Shown here: positions 15,640 to 24,721 of the stretch, piece after piece | Layout: each line of letters begins with the position of its first letter | How positions within the stretch are numbered: the stretch's first letter is position 1 | Origin: Gemmata sp. | GTDB taxonomy: Bacteria; Planctomycetota; Planctomycetia; Gemmatales; Gemmataceae | DNA length: 64,000 bases | Direction: 5' to 3' | Assembly (NCBI GenBank): GCA_025055115.1 | Contig: JANWYJ010000088.1 | Location: 1-64,000 of the forward strand | Program-made: the position numbers and the translations under genes | The notes under the pieces: generated by a model | Told to the model about the DNA's origin: nothing | Database searches by the model: none | What the model saw: the letters and a program-made list of their open reading frames with translations, nothing else

Positions 15640-18526
15640 GTCGCCAGCGGCTGGGGAAAAACGTCACGGCGGCCAGCCCCACAAGCAGCCGCTCCGTAAA
15701 CCAGGTGCCCACCACCATGCCGGCCAGCATGCCGGCTGTCATACCGAGGAAACTGGCCAGCACGGCCACGGTGAGGTGCGGCGTTGCGAACGGCATAGAC
15801 CATTGCCCACCAGCGAGCATGCCGAACACCATACCGAGATTGCCCCCCGTGAACATCGCCCACTGATGCCGGCGATTCGGGATCGCTCCTTGCCCCAGCC
15901 ACCGCATTGCGATGTTCGCCAGAACCAGCATCCCCACCCACATCCACGGTTTCATCACACCGGCCCGCATCGCTTCGACACACTGGCAACAGCCATGATC
16001 GGCCAGTGGAGTCAAGCCGTTGTCGACCCACCAGCCAAGGAGCATGCCCAAGTTGCCGAAGGTCAACATCCCTCCACACATATCGAGCGTATGCGGCCAG
16101 GTGAACCGCTGCCAAGCATATGTCCAGGCTACGCCCAAACAGCCAAACACCCCGAGAATAGCCACCGCAGCCAGCGGTTGTTGCCACGCAGCCAGTAACA
16201 GAATAAAAACCCCACCCTGGAGAAAGAGCGCTAACCCGTGCAATCGCGCTAGCCAACGAGACTTCGAGAAACGCGACGGCGGCGTTAAAGAAGGGGCGGT
16301 TCCCGATGGCTGAGAAGACGACGGCCACCGAAGAGCGTCGATAACGGCCTGGGGTGACCATGCCGCCGGTGTACCCCCGGCTTCAGGTAACGTTTCCCGG
16401 TGAATGCTTGCCACCGCGGCGGGTGGACGTGCAGTGACGGGTTCTGGCATGCGAGGCGACTCTTCGGCGGTCTCGTCACAGTGCCCCACACGGGTCGACG
16501 AGAAAAGCAAGGTGAGGCTCGAAACCACCATCAAAAGCGCTGCAACCACCGGGTGGAGTAGGCCACAGGCCGCCAGGGTGATACCGACCAGATTGTAACT
16601 CACAGCGCGAATGAGATTCCAACGCACCGCCCGCAGTGCCTCGCGACTGATTTCAATCGCCCACGGGATCACCCGCAGATCATCGTGATACAGTGTGATC
16701 GCCGCGGCCTGCACGGCCAGGTCGGTTCCACACGCCAAGGCGATCCCGCAGTGAGCGCGTGCCAGGGCCGCGGCATCATTGATGCCGTCGCCAATGAACA
16801 GCGGTTTTCCGCCGGCGGCTTGAACAGCTTCGACCACAGCGTGCTTCTCGGTGGGCAATAGGCCACTGCGCGCTGGCGGCAGACCGAGAGCTTCCGCACG
16901 GCCGCTGGCATCACCCGTGAGCACTTCCACAGGGAGACCGAGGCGGGCGAAGTGGGCCAGAGCCTGCGGCGTGGATTTGCGCAACGTCTCTGCGACCGTC
17001 GCCACAGCGACCACGGTATCATCCACCGCCACAAAAACCCGCGCCTCCCCCCCCGGCGGCGTGGCCTCAGCGGTACCGGTGATCCAAGCCGCCGTACCGA
17101 TGCGCAGAGTGTGCCGCTTGCCATCGGCTTCATCCAACTCCGCACTCACCCCACAACCAGGAACAACGACGAACGACCGCACTTGCGGTTCGCGCCCCGG
17201 CATGAAGGGCCGCGGCAGCTCCGCAAAGGGCTTGGCGATCGGGTGCTGGCTGTGCGCTTGCACCAGCGACAACCACCCGAGCAACTGCGCCCGCTCTTCG
17301 CCCGTACAAGTCGTTGCGATGTCGATGAGTGTGAAACGGTCTTCGGTCAGGGTGCCGGTTTTGTCAACAAGAACGCGATCGACGGAGGCGAGCCGTTCCA
17401 ACGCTTCACCGTGACGAATGATCACGCCCCGTTCCGCGAGGCGGCTGAGTGCTGACCACACCACCACCGGAGTCGCCAGACCGATCACACACGGGCACGC
17501 GACCAGCAGAACCGACATAGCGTAAAAGAGCGCTGTTTCCCACCCGACCGCTGCGACAAAGCCCCAATAAACGAAGGTGCCAATAGCGACCCAAACGACC
17601 AAAGGGAGAAACCACCGGCCGAGGGCATCCGCGCGGGCTTGCAGTGATAGGGGCTGGCCGCGGGCCGCTTCCACTATGGCCAAAAGCCGATCGACCTCGC
17701 GTTCGGTACCCGGGGCCGTAGCGCGAATGCGGAAGCGGGCATCGTGGCTGATTGAGCCGGCCAGAACGCGATCACCGGGCCGGCGGACTACGGCAAACGG
17801 TTCACCGCGAACGGCCGATTCCGATATAAAGCCGACACCGTCGCAGACAATCCCATCCACCGCGATCCATTCCCCCGGATGCACTTCGACAACATCTCCC
17901 GGTTGCACTTCAGTCACACGTCGGGTGTGCGTTTGTCCGGATGCGTCCACGATGCGGCAGAAGGAAAGTTGATCGCTCCATGCCCGGGATGCGGCCAGTG
18001 CCGCGGCTCGCGCTCGCGCACCGATCAGCTTGCCAAGCGTGTAGACGACCAGGAGAACGGACACGACCTCGAAGTAAATCTTCCCATAGCCGGTCAGAAG
18101 CGCTTGAAGCGATGCCGTCATCGCTCCGGCCATGGTAACGAGGAAGAGGGCTTCGAGAGTGAGCCGGCCGCGGCGCAATTCGTTCCATGCGGAGTGAAAA
18201 AGCGGCCAGCCGAGCAGGGCGATGACCACGAGGGTCCCCGCCAGTATGGCCGACTGGGTGAAGGTGCGTGCCGCCGCGGGAACGTCGTCGTGCAGGTTGA
18301 GGGCCAGGCCGAAGATCATCGACTGACCGACAACAAGAATGGCCACTCCCAGCCGCCAACCGAGAGAGCGGGCCGCGTCTGGGGCGCAGGTTTCGTCACA
18401 AGCATTTTCATCCAACGCCAAACAGCCAAAGCAGCAGTAGGTGCGCCCGTTGCGGCCCGGGTGTCCGCTGCCGGTGATCGGTCCGCCGCAGTGTCCGCAG
18501 TTTGGCATAGATCGCGTCAGGGTCAT
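15617..18526 (-). CDS. ccoI: CcoI/FixI-type copper P1B-ATPase with an extra C-terminal membrane domain
   Basis: A 969-residue heavy-metal P-type ATPase. The N-terminus has the Cys-rich metal-binding module seen in CcoI/FixI (CGHCGGP..., then CCFGCLALDE). Core motifs are complete: the CPC ion site in VACPCVIGLATP, the phosphorylation site DKTGTLTE, HP in the SQHPIAKP segment and GDGINDAAALA. The core ends near residue 690. About 270 more residues follow, with five or six membrane helices, twin GNLGM motifs and a CCQC cluster. CcoI proteins load copper for cbb3 oxidase assembly, and this gene ends the oxidase operon. The extension is not part of usual CcoI. Confidence 0.9.
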   Translation of the reverse strand: MTLTRSMPNCGHCGGPITGSGHPGRNGRTYCCFGCLALDENACDETCAPDAARSLGWRLGVAILVVGQSMIFGLALNLHDDVPAAARTFTQSAILAGTLVVIALLGWPLFHSAWNELRRGRLTLEALFLVTMAGAMTASLQALLTGYGKIYFEVVSVLLVVYTLGKLIGARARAAALAASRAWSDQLSFCRIVDASGQTHTRRVTEVQPGDVVEVHPGEWIAVDGIVCDGVGFISESAVRGEPFAVVRRPGDRVLAGSISHDARFRIRATAPGTEREVDRLLAIVEAARGQPLSLQARADALGRWFLPLVVWVAIGTFVYWGFVAAVGWETALFYAMSVLLVACPCVIGLATPVVVWSALSRLAERGVIIRHGEALERLASVDRVLVDKTGTLTEDRFTLIDIATTCTGEERAQLLGWLSLVQAHSQHPIAKPFAELPRPFMPGREPQVRSFVVVPGCGVSAELDEADGKRHTLRIGTAAWITGTAEATPPGGEARVFVAVDDTVVAVATVAETLRKSTPQALAHFARLGLPVEVLTGDASGRAEALGLPPARSGLLPTEKHAVVEAVQAAGGKPLFIGDGINDAAALARAHCGIALACGTDLAVQAAAITLYHDDLRVIPWAIEISREALRAVRWNLIRAVSYNLVGITLAACGLLHPVVAALLMVVSSLTLLFSSTRVGHCDETAEESPRMPEPVTARPPAAVASIHRETLPEAGGTPAAWSPQAVIDALRWPSSSQPSGTAPSLTPPSRFSKSRWLARLHGLALFLQGGVFILLLAAWQQPLAAVAILGVFGCLGVAWTYAWQRFTWPHTLDMCGGMLTFGNLGMLLGWWVDNGLTPLADHGCCQCVEAMRAGVMKPWMWVGMLVLANIAMRWLGQGAIPNRRHQWAMFTGGNLGMVFGMLAGGQWSMPFATPHLTVAVLASFLGMTAGMLAGMVVGTWFTERLLVGLAAVTFFPSRWRLTASRTP

Positions 18527-18593
18527 GAACGAGCGACGTTACCTCGGGGTGGGTCGCGCGGCCGGTCATGGGCATATTCGACCGCAGGGATAG

Positions 18594-19457
18594 CTAGTTC
18601 TTCGGAGGCGGTGGGCCACCGTCGAGGTCGGAATAGGTTACCGGAATCTTCAGCAGTTCCGCTTCCGTGACGGGTTGGGTGCCGTTGGTGGGGCGACGGC
18701 CTTCTTTAGCGCGGGCCGCTTTGACGTGGGCGGCGGTGATCGCCGGTTTGGCGTTATCGGGGTCGGCTTTATTGCTCCAACTATTGCGGATGTACGTGAG
18801 CACACCAGCGATTTCGTAATCTTTCAAGACGTTGCCCTGTTGGGGCATCACCGCGCCGTTGTAGCGGCGGCCGCTGACGGTGATCGGACCATTCAAGCCA
18901 TACAAAAGAATCCGCGCCAAGCGTGCGGCCGACGCTTGATCGCCGGCCACCCATTCGGAACCATCGAGGGGGGGGATGTTCTGGGCGGGTTGCCCTTGAC
19001 CGTTGGCTCCGTGGCACGCCGCACAGATCGTTTGGTATTTCTGTTCGCCAATACGCTTGAGTTCTTCGACTGTCAGCGGGTTGGGGTCGGGCATCGGTTT
19101 GGCTGGCGGGGCCACGTCTTTCAGATCAGCCCGATCGTAGACATCGCTGCGGAAGTCGGCGGTGTAGGTGCCGATATAGTAGCCGCCCCAGGCCAACAAA
19201 GCCCCACACACAACGGCAACCCAGAACGGCACCGGCTCGAAGCCATCGCGCGGTTCGGCTTGCTCGCGTATCACCATCGCGTGCAGGCCTTGCACTGAGT
19301 CGGAAGCTGTACCCCCGGGTTCTTCAACGGCTTCATCGCTCACACCGGTGGCCGACAGCATCACTGGGTTGTTCATCTGCGCCATGGGGGCGCGGTGCAT
19401 GGCAGCGACGGCATCAGCGCTGCCCACGGGCGGGCGGAGTTCGTTCGGTTCGTTCAT
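18594..19457 (-). CDS. membrane-anchored monohaem cytochrome c in the CcoP position
   Basis: A 287-residue protein: about 80 polar residues, one membrane segment near 84-104 (PVPFWVAVVCGALLAWGGYY), then a class I cytochrome c domain with one haem site, CAACH, near residue 149 and a probable axial Met in GAVMPQQGN. The start at 19457 overlaps the ccoO stop by four bases (ATGA), a coupled arrangement. In cbb3 oxidases this slot is filled by CcoP, which has two haems; here only one CxxCH is seen. It probably passes electrons to CcoO. Confidence 0.82.
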   Translation of the reverse strand: MNEPNELRPPVGSADAVAAMHRAPMAQMNNPVMLSATGVSDEAVEEPGGTASDSVQGLHAMVIREQAEPRDGFEPVPFWVAVVCGALLAWGGYYIGTYTADFRSDVYDRADLKDVAPPAKPMPDPNPLTVEELKRIGEQKYQTICAACHGANGQGQPAQNIPPLDGSEWVAGDQASAARLARILLYGLNGPITVSGRRYNGAVMPQQGNVLKDYEIAGVLTYIRNSWSNKADPDNAKPAITAAHVKAARAKEGRRPTNGTQPVTEAELLKIPVTYSDLDGGPPPPKN

Positions 19458-20275
19458 TCTTTGGCCTCCGGTAGCGGCACCTCCGCTTTGCGCAGTGCCA
19501 ACAGGTATGCGACCAGGGCTTCCCCATCGGCCGTGGGCACGATTTGGTAATCTTCTTCCGGTGTGGTGAGCCAGAAGTCGAGTAAGCGTTTTTGGCCGTC
19601 GGCGGTGGTGAGGTCGAAGGTTTCGGTGGGCGCAGAGGCGAGGACTTGCCTGAGGATCGTAGCGCCGCGTTCGCGGAGCAGTTCGTCCCATTGTTGTGGG
19701 GTGGGTCGCCAGCGGTAACCTGGGTGGACTGTCCATTCCCGCCCCAGCAGAAGGGCTTTTTCGCTCCGGTCGCCGACAATCTTTTCGCGCTTGTACAAGT
19801 ACGGAAACGACGGCATGATGCTCCAGGGGTTGGCGCTGCGTGGATTGAGCAGATGGGTATGATGCCACATCGCCGAGGGGTTGCGGACACCGATGTTGGC
19901 CAGGTCCGGACCAGTGCGCATGGTGCCGAGCATGGTCGGGTTGTCGTAGAGGTAATCGCGCGACACGGTGCGGCGTAAGCCCCAGCTGCGTTTGATGTCG
20001 GCCCCGGTTCGTTCTTCGCCGTTGTCGTCCCACCAGTTGCCGAAGCGCTGGCTGCGCACTTGCTGCGAGTGGCAATACATGCAACCATTCGCCTGGTACA
20101 CGCGCTTACCGGCCACGGCGATGCCTTGCAGCGGCTGTGGGTACGGATCGTCGCTGTCCGATTTCTGGTAAGGCTGTTCGTGACCCAGTTGTTGGAAGGG
20201 AAAGACGATCAGCCCCAGCCAACTTGATGAAAACGTGAATAACGCCCCCAGAAAAATCACCATCCCACGATCCAT
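19454..20275 (-). CDS. ccoO: cbb3-type cytochrome oxidase subunit II
   Basis: A 273-residue protein with one N-terminal membrane helix (GMVIFLGALFTFSSSWLGL) and a single haem c site in GCMYCHSQQVR, the signature of CcoO. The GPDLANIGVR segment and the Met in SIMPSFPYL match the family's haem surroundings. The ATG at 20275 is preferred to a longer frame, as it begins just before the anchor helix. It overlaps the following cytochrome gene by four bases and lies 34 bp after ccoN. Confidence 0.92.
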   Translation of the reverse strand: MDRGMVIFLGALFTFSSSWLGLIVFPFQQLGHEQPYQKSDSDDPYPQPLQGIAVAGKRVYQANGCMYCHSQQVRSQRFGNWWDDNGEERTGADIKRSWGLRRTVSRDYLYDNPTMLGTMRTGPDLANIGVRNPSAMWHHTHLLNPRSANPWSIMPSFPYLYKREKIVGDRSEKALLLGREWTVHPGYRWRPTPQQWDELLRERGATILRQVLASAPTETFDLTTADGQKRLLDFWLTTPEEDYQIVPTADGEALVAYLLALRKAEVPLPEAKE

Positions 20276-20309
20276 AGCCACAGCTCCCGGAGTGACAACA
20301 ACCCACCGC

Positions 20310-21815
20310 TTACAAGTCCCGCGGGCCGATCCGTTGCGGACCTGACAGACTGGCGCTGGGAGGTTCGACGAAGAATGTCGGACCGCCGGCGCGTTGCTGC
20401 CCCCAACCCGCCACATTCATGACAAACAGCACCGTGAATGCCAGATGGCCGGCGGTCATCAGCGTGCCCGCGATCGAGCGCGAAAACAGATACGGCAGTG
20501 TGTAGTTGACGATATGGGCAAACGGCACATTCGGGTTATTCAGCATCCGGCCCTGCCACCAACCACCGATCGATAAGCCAGCAAAATAGATGGCAATCCC
20601 CACCGCCGCGCACCAGAAGTGAACGCGGATCAGCGTGGAGCTGGCCCACTCACGACCCGTCAGCCGCGGCACCATGTAGTAGAACAGGCCGAACATAATC
20701 ATGGTGACGAAGCCATAAACACCCAGATGGGCGTGGGCCACGGTGTAATGCGTAAAGTGCGTCACTTCACTGAAATCCTTCAGAGCTTCAAAAGACCCCT
20801 GCACGCTGACAAGCGTATAGGCGATGGCCCCAAAGACGGTGAACCGCAACGCCGGGCTATAACGCAGGCGGTGGAAGTGCCCGCGCATTGTCATGTGATG
20901 ATTGATGGCCACGGCCAGCACGGGTATCAGCATCATCATACTTCCCACCGTGCTGGCGCTGGAAAGCCAACCAGGAATGGGGCCGCCAATCAGATGGTGC
21001 ATTCCCGCCCACGAGTAAAACAATGCCAATGACCAAAAACCGATGATGCTCAGATAGTAACTGTGAATGGGCCGGCCGATGATCTTGGGAATCAGGTAGT
21101 ACGCCGTGCCAACCGCCACCGGAGTGAACCACAAGCCAATCACGTTGTGGCCGAACCACCAATTCACAATCGGCTGAACCACGCCGACCGCGGTACTCCA
21201 GAAGATCATGAACTGCGCCACCAGATACAACCACGGGAACCAGAAGATGGCCCCGAGAATGTACCATTGCGTCACATACACATGCGGTTCGCGGCGGCGG
21301 CGGAACACGGCCACGGTCCACGCGGAGATAATCCCTACAGCCGCGATGAAAAACGGCGGCGCGTACGCGGGCGCTTCCAACCATTCCACCGAAGTTGCGT
21401 CACCCAGGATGATGCCAACGACGGCGAGGAATTGTCCGATATTCCACAGCACGCCGGCTAGGATCAGCAACTTCGGGTACACCAACTCGGCTCGCGACAG
21501 CCGGCACATCTGCCATAACAGGGCAGCCACCGTGGCCAGCGACAACCAGCCGTAACCCATCGCTTGCAGGTGGGCCATGCGCACCCGGCCGAAGGTCAGT
21601 TCCGGGCTGGCGGTCAGCAAGTAGGGCGTATGCAGTTTCACCGAGGCCAAAAGTGCCAGCAGCGAGCCAACGAGTAACCACACGATGGCACTGGCAGCAA
21701 AGAACAGCACCGGACCGCGACAGGAGGCGTCGATGGCGGCGCGTTCCGCGGCGGCTTGCGCCCGGTCGCGGGCAGAATCGTCAACCGTAGTCGTCATTGC
21801 AGCGGTTGTGGCCAT
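20310..21815 (-). CDS. ccoN: cbb3-type cytochrome oxidase catalytic subunit I
   Basis: A 501-residue haem-copper oxidase subunit with 12 or more helices. CuB and cross-link residues are in WWFGHNVIGLWF and, for the cbb3-specific Tyr on helix VII, in LALFYSWAGMHHLIG. The haem ligands are in THYTVAHAHLGVYG. Its placement with ccoO and ccoS supports the C-family assignment. Reduces O2 to water and conserves energy as a proton gradient. The ribosome binding site (AAAAGGA) lies inside a 17-bp tandem duplication at 21817-21850, so the gene has two copies of it. Confidence 0.93.
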   Translation of the reverse strand: MATTAAMTTTVDDSARDRAQAAAERAAIDASCRGPVLFFAASAIVWLLVGSLLALLASVKLHTPYLLTASPELTFGRVRMAHLQAMGYGWLSLATVAALLWQMCRLSRAELVYPKLLILAGVLWNIGQFLAVVGIILGDATSVEWLEAPAYAPPFFIAAVGIISAWTVAVFRRRREPHVYVTQWYILGAIFWFPWLYLVAQFMIFWSTAVGVVQPIVNWWFGHNVIGLWFTPVAVGTAYYLIPKIIGRPIHSYYLSIIGFWSLALFYSWAGMHHLIGGPIPGWLSSASTVGSMMMLIPVLAVAINHHMTMRGHFHRLRYSPALRFTVFGAIAYTLVSVQGSFEALKDFSEVTHFTHYTVAHAHLGVYGFVTMIMFGLFYYMVPRLTGREWASSTLIRVHFWCAAVGIAIYFAGLSIGGWWQGRMLNNPNVPFAHIVNYTLPYLFSRSIAGTLMTAGHLAFTVLFVMNVAGWGQQRAGGPTFFVEPPSASLSGPQRIGPRDL

Positions 21816-21816
21816 G

Positions 21817-21850
21817 TCCTTTTGAACTCCAGCTCCTTTTGAACTCCAGC
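21817..21850. repeat. 17-bp tandem duplication containing the ccoN ribosome binding site
   Basis: TCCTTTTGAACTCCAGC occurs at 21817-21833 and again at 21834-21850, identical. On the coding strand each copy ends AAAAGGA; the proximal one is placed to serve the ccoN ATG. Confidence 0.9.
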
Positions 21851-21876
21851 GTTTCCGCGAACGAGAACCTGGGACG

Positions 21877-22083
21877 TTACTTGCGTTCGTGGTTCATATC
21901 GGGGAAGCCGTCGGTCGCTTCACCGATGGGTTCATCCGGGCCGAAGATCGACTTCGCTCCGCGATCGAAATTGTCGAACTGCCCAGAGCGGAACGCCCAG
22001 CCCAGCGCCAGCACAGCCGCGCCACCAAAGAGCACCATCGAACCTATCACGGTCGCAAAAAGCGCTATCTCGACAGCAGTCAT
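21877..22083 (-). CDS. ccoS: CcoS-like cbb3 oxidase assembly protein
   Basis: A 68-residue protein with one N-terminal membrane helix (ALFATVIGSMVLFGGAAVLAL), then WAFRSGQFDNFDRGAKSIF. The G-Q-F-D-(D/N) segment after the helix is the mark of CcoS, which is needed to load haem and copper in CcoN. The C-terminal part is longer than usual and contains GPDEPIGEATD. It overlaps the upstream small membrane protein gene by four bases. Confidence 0.85.
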   Translation of the reverse strand: MTAVEIALFATVIGSMVLFGGAAVLALGWAFRSGQFDNFDRGAKSIFGPDEPIGEATDGFPDMNHERK

Positions 22084-22445
22084 GGTTTCTTTCCTGGGCT
22101 TGGGGTCTTGGGGGGTTCGTCGTTGGGATCGGGCGTGGGAAACGGCAGTTTGTCGTTGGGTGTTTTGAGGGTGCTGAGGAGTTCTGCATGGGCTTTATCC
22201 AAGGGCATTTTCGCCCCGACGCCGCGGAGGGCCGCGTCGTTGCGGGCTTGAACTTCCTCAAGATTGGGCACGAACTTCTTGCCGCTGTCGGCCTCAGACG
22301 ATGGGGCCGGCGCGCGTGTGACCGTAAACCACATCAGCCCGAGGAAAACGAACAGCGCGGCGAAGGCGGCGGCTACTGTCATCACCGGGAAGCCAGAAGC
22401 ATCCGGCGCTGGATCGTCGTTGCTAGTCTCGGTAACGTCGCTCAT
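22080..22445 (-). CDS. small single-helix membrane protein in the respiratory operon
   Basis: A 121-residue protein: a short acidic N-terminus, one membrane helix near 20-43 (VMTVAAAFAALFVFLGLMWF), then a polar tail ending in a Pro/Lys-rich stretch (DEPPKTPSPGKKP). It starts with ATGA overlapping the actF stop and ends overlapping ccoS, so it is translated in step with both. I do not recognise a family. Its position between complex III and oxidase genes suggests an accessory or assembly subunit, which is inference. Confidence 0.7.
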   Translation of the reverse strand: MSDVTETSNDDPAPDASGFPVMTVAAAFAALFVFLGLMWFTVTRAPAPSSEADSGKKFVPNLEEVQARNDAALRGVGAKMPLDKAHAELLSTLKTPNDKLPFPTPDPNDEPPKTPSPGKKP

Positions 22446-23713
22446 GGTGTTTCATTCTCGTAGCCGATGGTTTCGTTCAAACGGGCGTCGCGAATCGGAA
22501 TCAGTGGGTAGCGTACAAAGCCCCAGAAGGTACTCCCCAGCAGCACACCCAGGAAGAACACCGGGGCCGCGAAGTCGAGCCAATGCACACGGACCGTATC
22601 CTTGTGCAGCACAGGCAAAATCTGCCAATACAATTCGTAGGCATGCATCGCGAGAATCCAGGCTGCGGCGAAGGCGAGCCACTTCGGGTGGCGTTTGTGA
22701 GCACGCGGCAACAACACGAAGAACGGCACAATGAAGGAAAGAATCGGCAACAATAGGCTCAGGGTGTACCAGGCACCGTTTCGCCGCAGAAGATAGAACT
22801 GTGTCTCTTCTGGCACATTGCCATACCAGATGAGGAAGTATTGCGCGAAGGCAATATACGCCCAGAAGACGGTGAAACCGAACATGAGTTTGGCAACATC
22901 ATGCAGGTGTTCCATCGTGATGGTTTGCCGCAGGTAGCCCGCAGCGCGCAGGCCAAGTACTAGCAGAACACCCATCGACAGCGAGCCGCGTAGCCCTCCC
23001 ACCCAGAAGTAGACACCGTAGATGGTGCTGAACCATGAGTATTGCAGGCTCATCAGGATGTCGACAGCAAAGAACGTGCTGGTCACACCGAGTAGCACAA
23101 CACCCGAGGGTGCCCACCATTGCATCGTGCGGGTCAGGGCAGCGCCGCCGACGGCATCTTGCGTCAGCGACCAGCGCCGCATCGCCGTGGCGTACGCGAT
23201 CCACACACCGAAGTAGACAGCCAGCCGCGCCAGGAAAAACGGCGTGTGGAAGTAGAGATGTTTAACGTGCCACAGATGGTGCAAATGTTCCTCGTCGGGT
23301 TCCGGGCCATGCACGAACGCGTACCACGCGTGCAGGTTACCGCTGAAGGTGCCGATCAGCACCGGGAGGAACAACAGCGCCAGAGGTCCGATGGCCCGCG
23401 TGATGTTCTCATAGACACGTCGCAGCCCGACCGACCAGCCGGCATCCGCCACATGGTGAATCAGCACCCAAAAGAGCGCGCCGAGGGCCATATCGAGGGC
23501 GAACACATAGCCGAACAAGTAGGAATGGTAGAACTGCGGCGGATTCACCAACAGGCCGAGCACCAATAGCGCTCCGGTGGCGAGTGTTACGGCAAAGAGA
23601 AGCCGCGCCCCGCTCGCCAGCGCATCGATTGTCAACGGGGCAACGTTATCTGGCAACCCTTCGGGGTAGCTCAGTGGCGGGCCGTTACTATTGGTCGCAC
23701 TCACGGTACTCAT
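22442..23713 (-). CDS. actF: alternative complex III subunit ActF, quinone-binding membrane subunit
   Basis: A 423-residue polytopic protein with about ten helices, the length and pattern of ActF, the smaller NrfD/PsrC-like subunit of alternative complex III. Characteristic stretches are FYHSYLFGYVFALDMALGAL, HAWYAFVHG and the His-rich loop HLHHLWHVKHLYFHTPFF. It and ActC anchor the complex in the membrane. It is the last act gene and is joined by a four-base overlap to the small membrane protein gene. Confidence 0.9.
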   Translation of the reverse strand: MSTVSATNSNGPPLSYPEGLPDNVAPLTIDALASGARLLFAVTLATGALLVLGLLVNPPQFYHSYLFGYVFALDMALGALFWVLIHHVADAGWSVGLRRVYENITRAIGPLALLFLPVLIGTFSGNLHAWYAFVHGPEPDEEHLHHLWHVKHLYFHTPFFLARLAVYFGVWIAYATAMRRWSLTQDAVGGAALTRTMQWWAPSGVVLLGVTSTFFAVDILMSLQYSWFSTIYGVYFWVGGLRGSLSMGVLLVLGLRAAGYLRQTITMEHLHDVAKLMFGFTVFWAYIAFAQYFLIWYGNVPEETQFYLLRRNGAWYTLSLLLPILSFIVPFFVLLPRAHKRHPKWLAFAAAWILAMHAYELYWQILPVLHKDTVRVHWLDFAAPVFFLGVLLGSTFWGFVRYPLIPIRDARLNETIGYENETP

Positions 23714-23780
23714 GGATTCCTCAACCCTCCGGCTTCAGCCCCAGCGCATGGTTGGGTTCGCTTTCTCCAGCCGGGTTTGT

Positions 23781-24659
23781 TCACTTGTTGTCCACCCGTT
23801 CGTTGCCATAGGCGTATTGCAATACCCGCAGATAGGCGACGATCGCCCAGCGATCGAGGACATCTTTGATCTGATGGCCGTAACCGGGCATTTGTCGCAC
23901 GCCATGCGTGATGACATGGAACAATTGGCCGTCGGGTTGGGCCTGAATCGCCGCAGTGAGCGTGTTGGCCGGGGGCACACTCAGCCCGTAGGCGCCGACA
24001 ATGCCATAAGCGGCATCACCGGCGCCGCCGCGGCCACTGGTTCCGTGACAAACCGCACAATGGCGGTTGAACTGTATCTGGCCGCGGCGGAAAAGCGCAT
24101 CCCAACCACCGGCCCGTTCAACTGCAGTGGGCGGAATGTGGTTCACATAGTAGCCCTCGCCGACGAGCTGGCCGTTCTCCCATTTCGGTTTGATCGGTAC
24201 TTCGACGCCATCTTTCATCTCTTTGGCATCGGGGTTGGCAATGCCGAAATAGTAGCGGCGGTCGGCCTGGAGAAAGTCGGCGTGGGGGACGGTATGGTAG
24301 CCGGCGTCGGCGCTGTGGGCGGTTCCGTCGAAGGGAATGGTACCTTCGGGTGGCAGGCGGCTACTGCGACCATCGGCGAAGTATTGGCTGGGGCCTTGCG
24401 CGGTGTACTTCCCTTGGTATTTCATGTCGAGGAAGAAGTGCCACGGGCGGTCGCGACTGAGCGAGCCACGCGCCCCCAGCACGACCGTAATGGCGGCGAA
24501 CGTCCCGAAAATCGCCGTGAGCATGTACAGGTATGACATCACTCGGCCCCGGGCACCGCGCCACGCCCCCACCAGCGTGACGATCAACAACAACCCTGCG
24601 ATGCCGAGAATGCCCAGCATCACCGCGTTCATCAGGATGTTGGTGTCGATGTAATACAT
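23781..24659 (-). CDS. actE: alternative complex III subunit ActE, monohaem cytochrome c
   Basis: A 292-residue protein with two N-terminal helices (near 13-33 and 41-62) and a C-terminal cytochrome c domain with one CAVCH site near residue 201. A Met ligand is likely in GVRQMPGYG. The two leading helices differ from the lipoprotein form of ActE in Rhodothermus. The haem faces the periplasm and passes electrons from ActA towards the oxidase. It lies 67 bp before actF and 41 bp after the actCD gene. Confidence 0.87.
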   Translation of the reverse strand: MYYIDTNILMNAVMLGILGIAGLLLIVTLVGAWRGARGRVMSYLYMLTAIFGTFAAITVVLGARGSLSRDRPWHFFLDMKYQGKYTAQGPSQYFADGRSSRLPPEGTIPFDGTAHSADAGYHTVPHADFLQADRRYYFGIANPDAKEMKDGVEVPIKPKWENGQLVGEGYYVNHIPPTAVERAGGWDALFRRGQIQFNRHCAVCHGTSGRGGAGDAAYGIVGAYGLSVPPANTLTAAIQAQPDGQLFHVITHGVRQMPGYGHQIKDVLDRWAIVAYLRVLQYAYGNERVDNK

Positions 24660-24665
24660 GGCGTT

Positions 24666-24721
24666 GGCTCCGCTAAGCTTCGATCACCGCGACGGCTCCG
24701 CTAGGCTTCGACCACCGCGAC
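24666..24721. repeat. 28-bp tandem duplication of the actCD stop region
   Basis: Copies at 24666-24693 and 24694-24721 differ at two or three bases. On the coding strand each contains GTCGCGGTG(G/A)TCGAAGC(C/T)TAG, so the last codons and the stop of actCD are duplicated. The second copy is now the actCD-actE spacer. Confidence 0.9.

Noticed and set aside
19458-20084. N-terminal extension of the monohaem cytochrome
   Set aside because: The frame continues upstream through ccoO in another phase; that part is Arg/His/Pro-rich shadow sequence. The four-base ATGA overlap with ccoO marks the true start.
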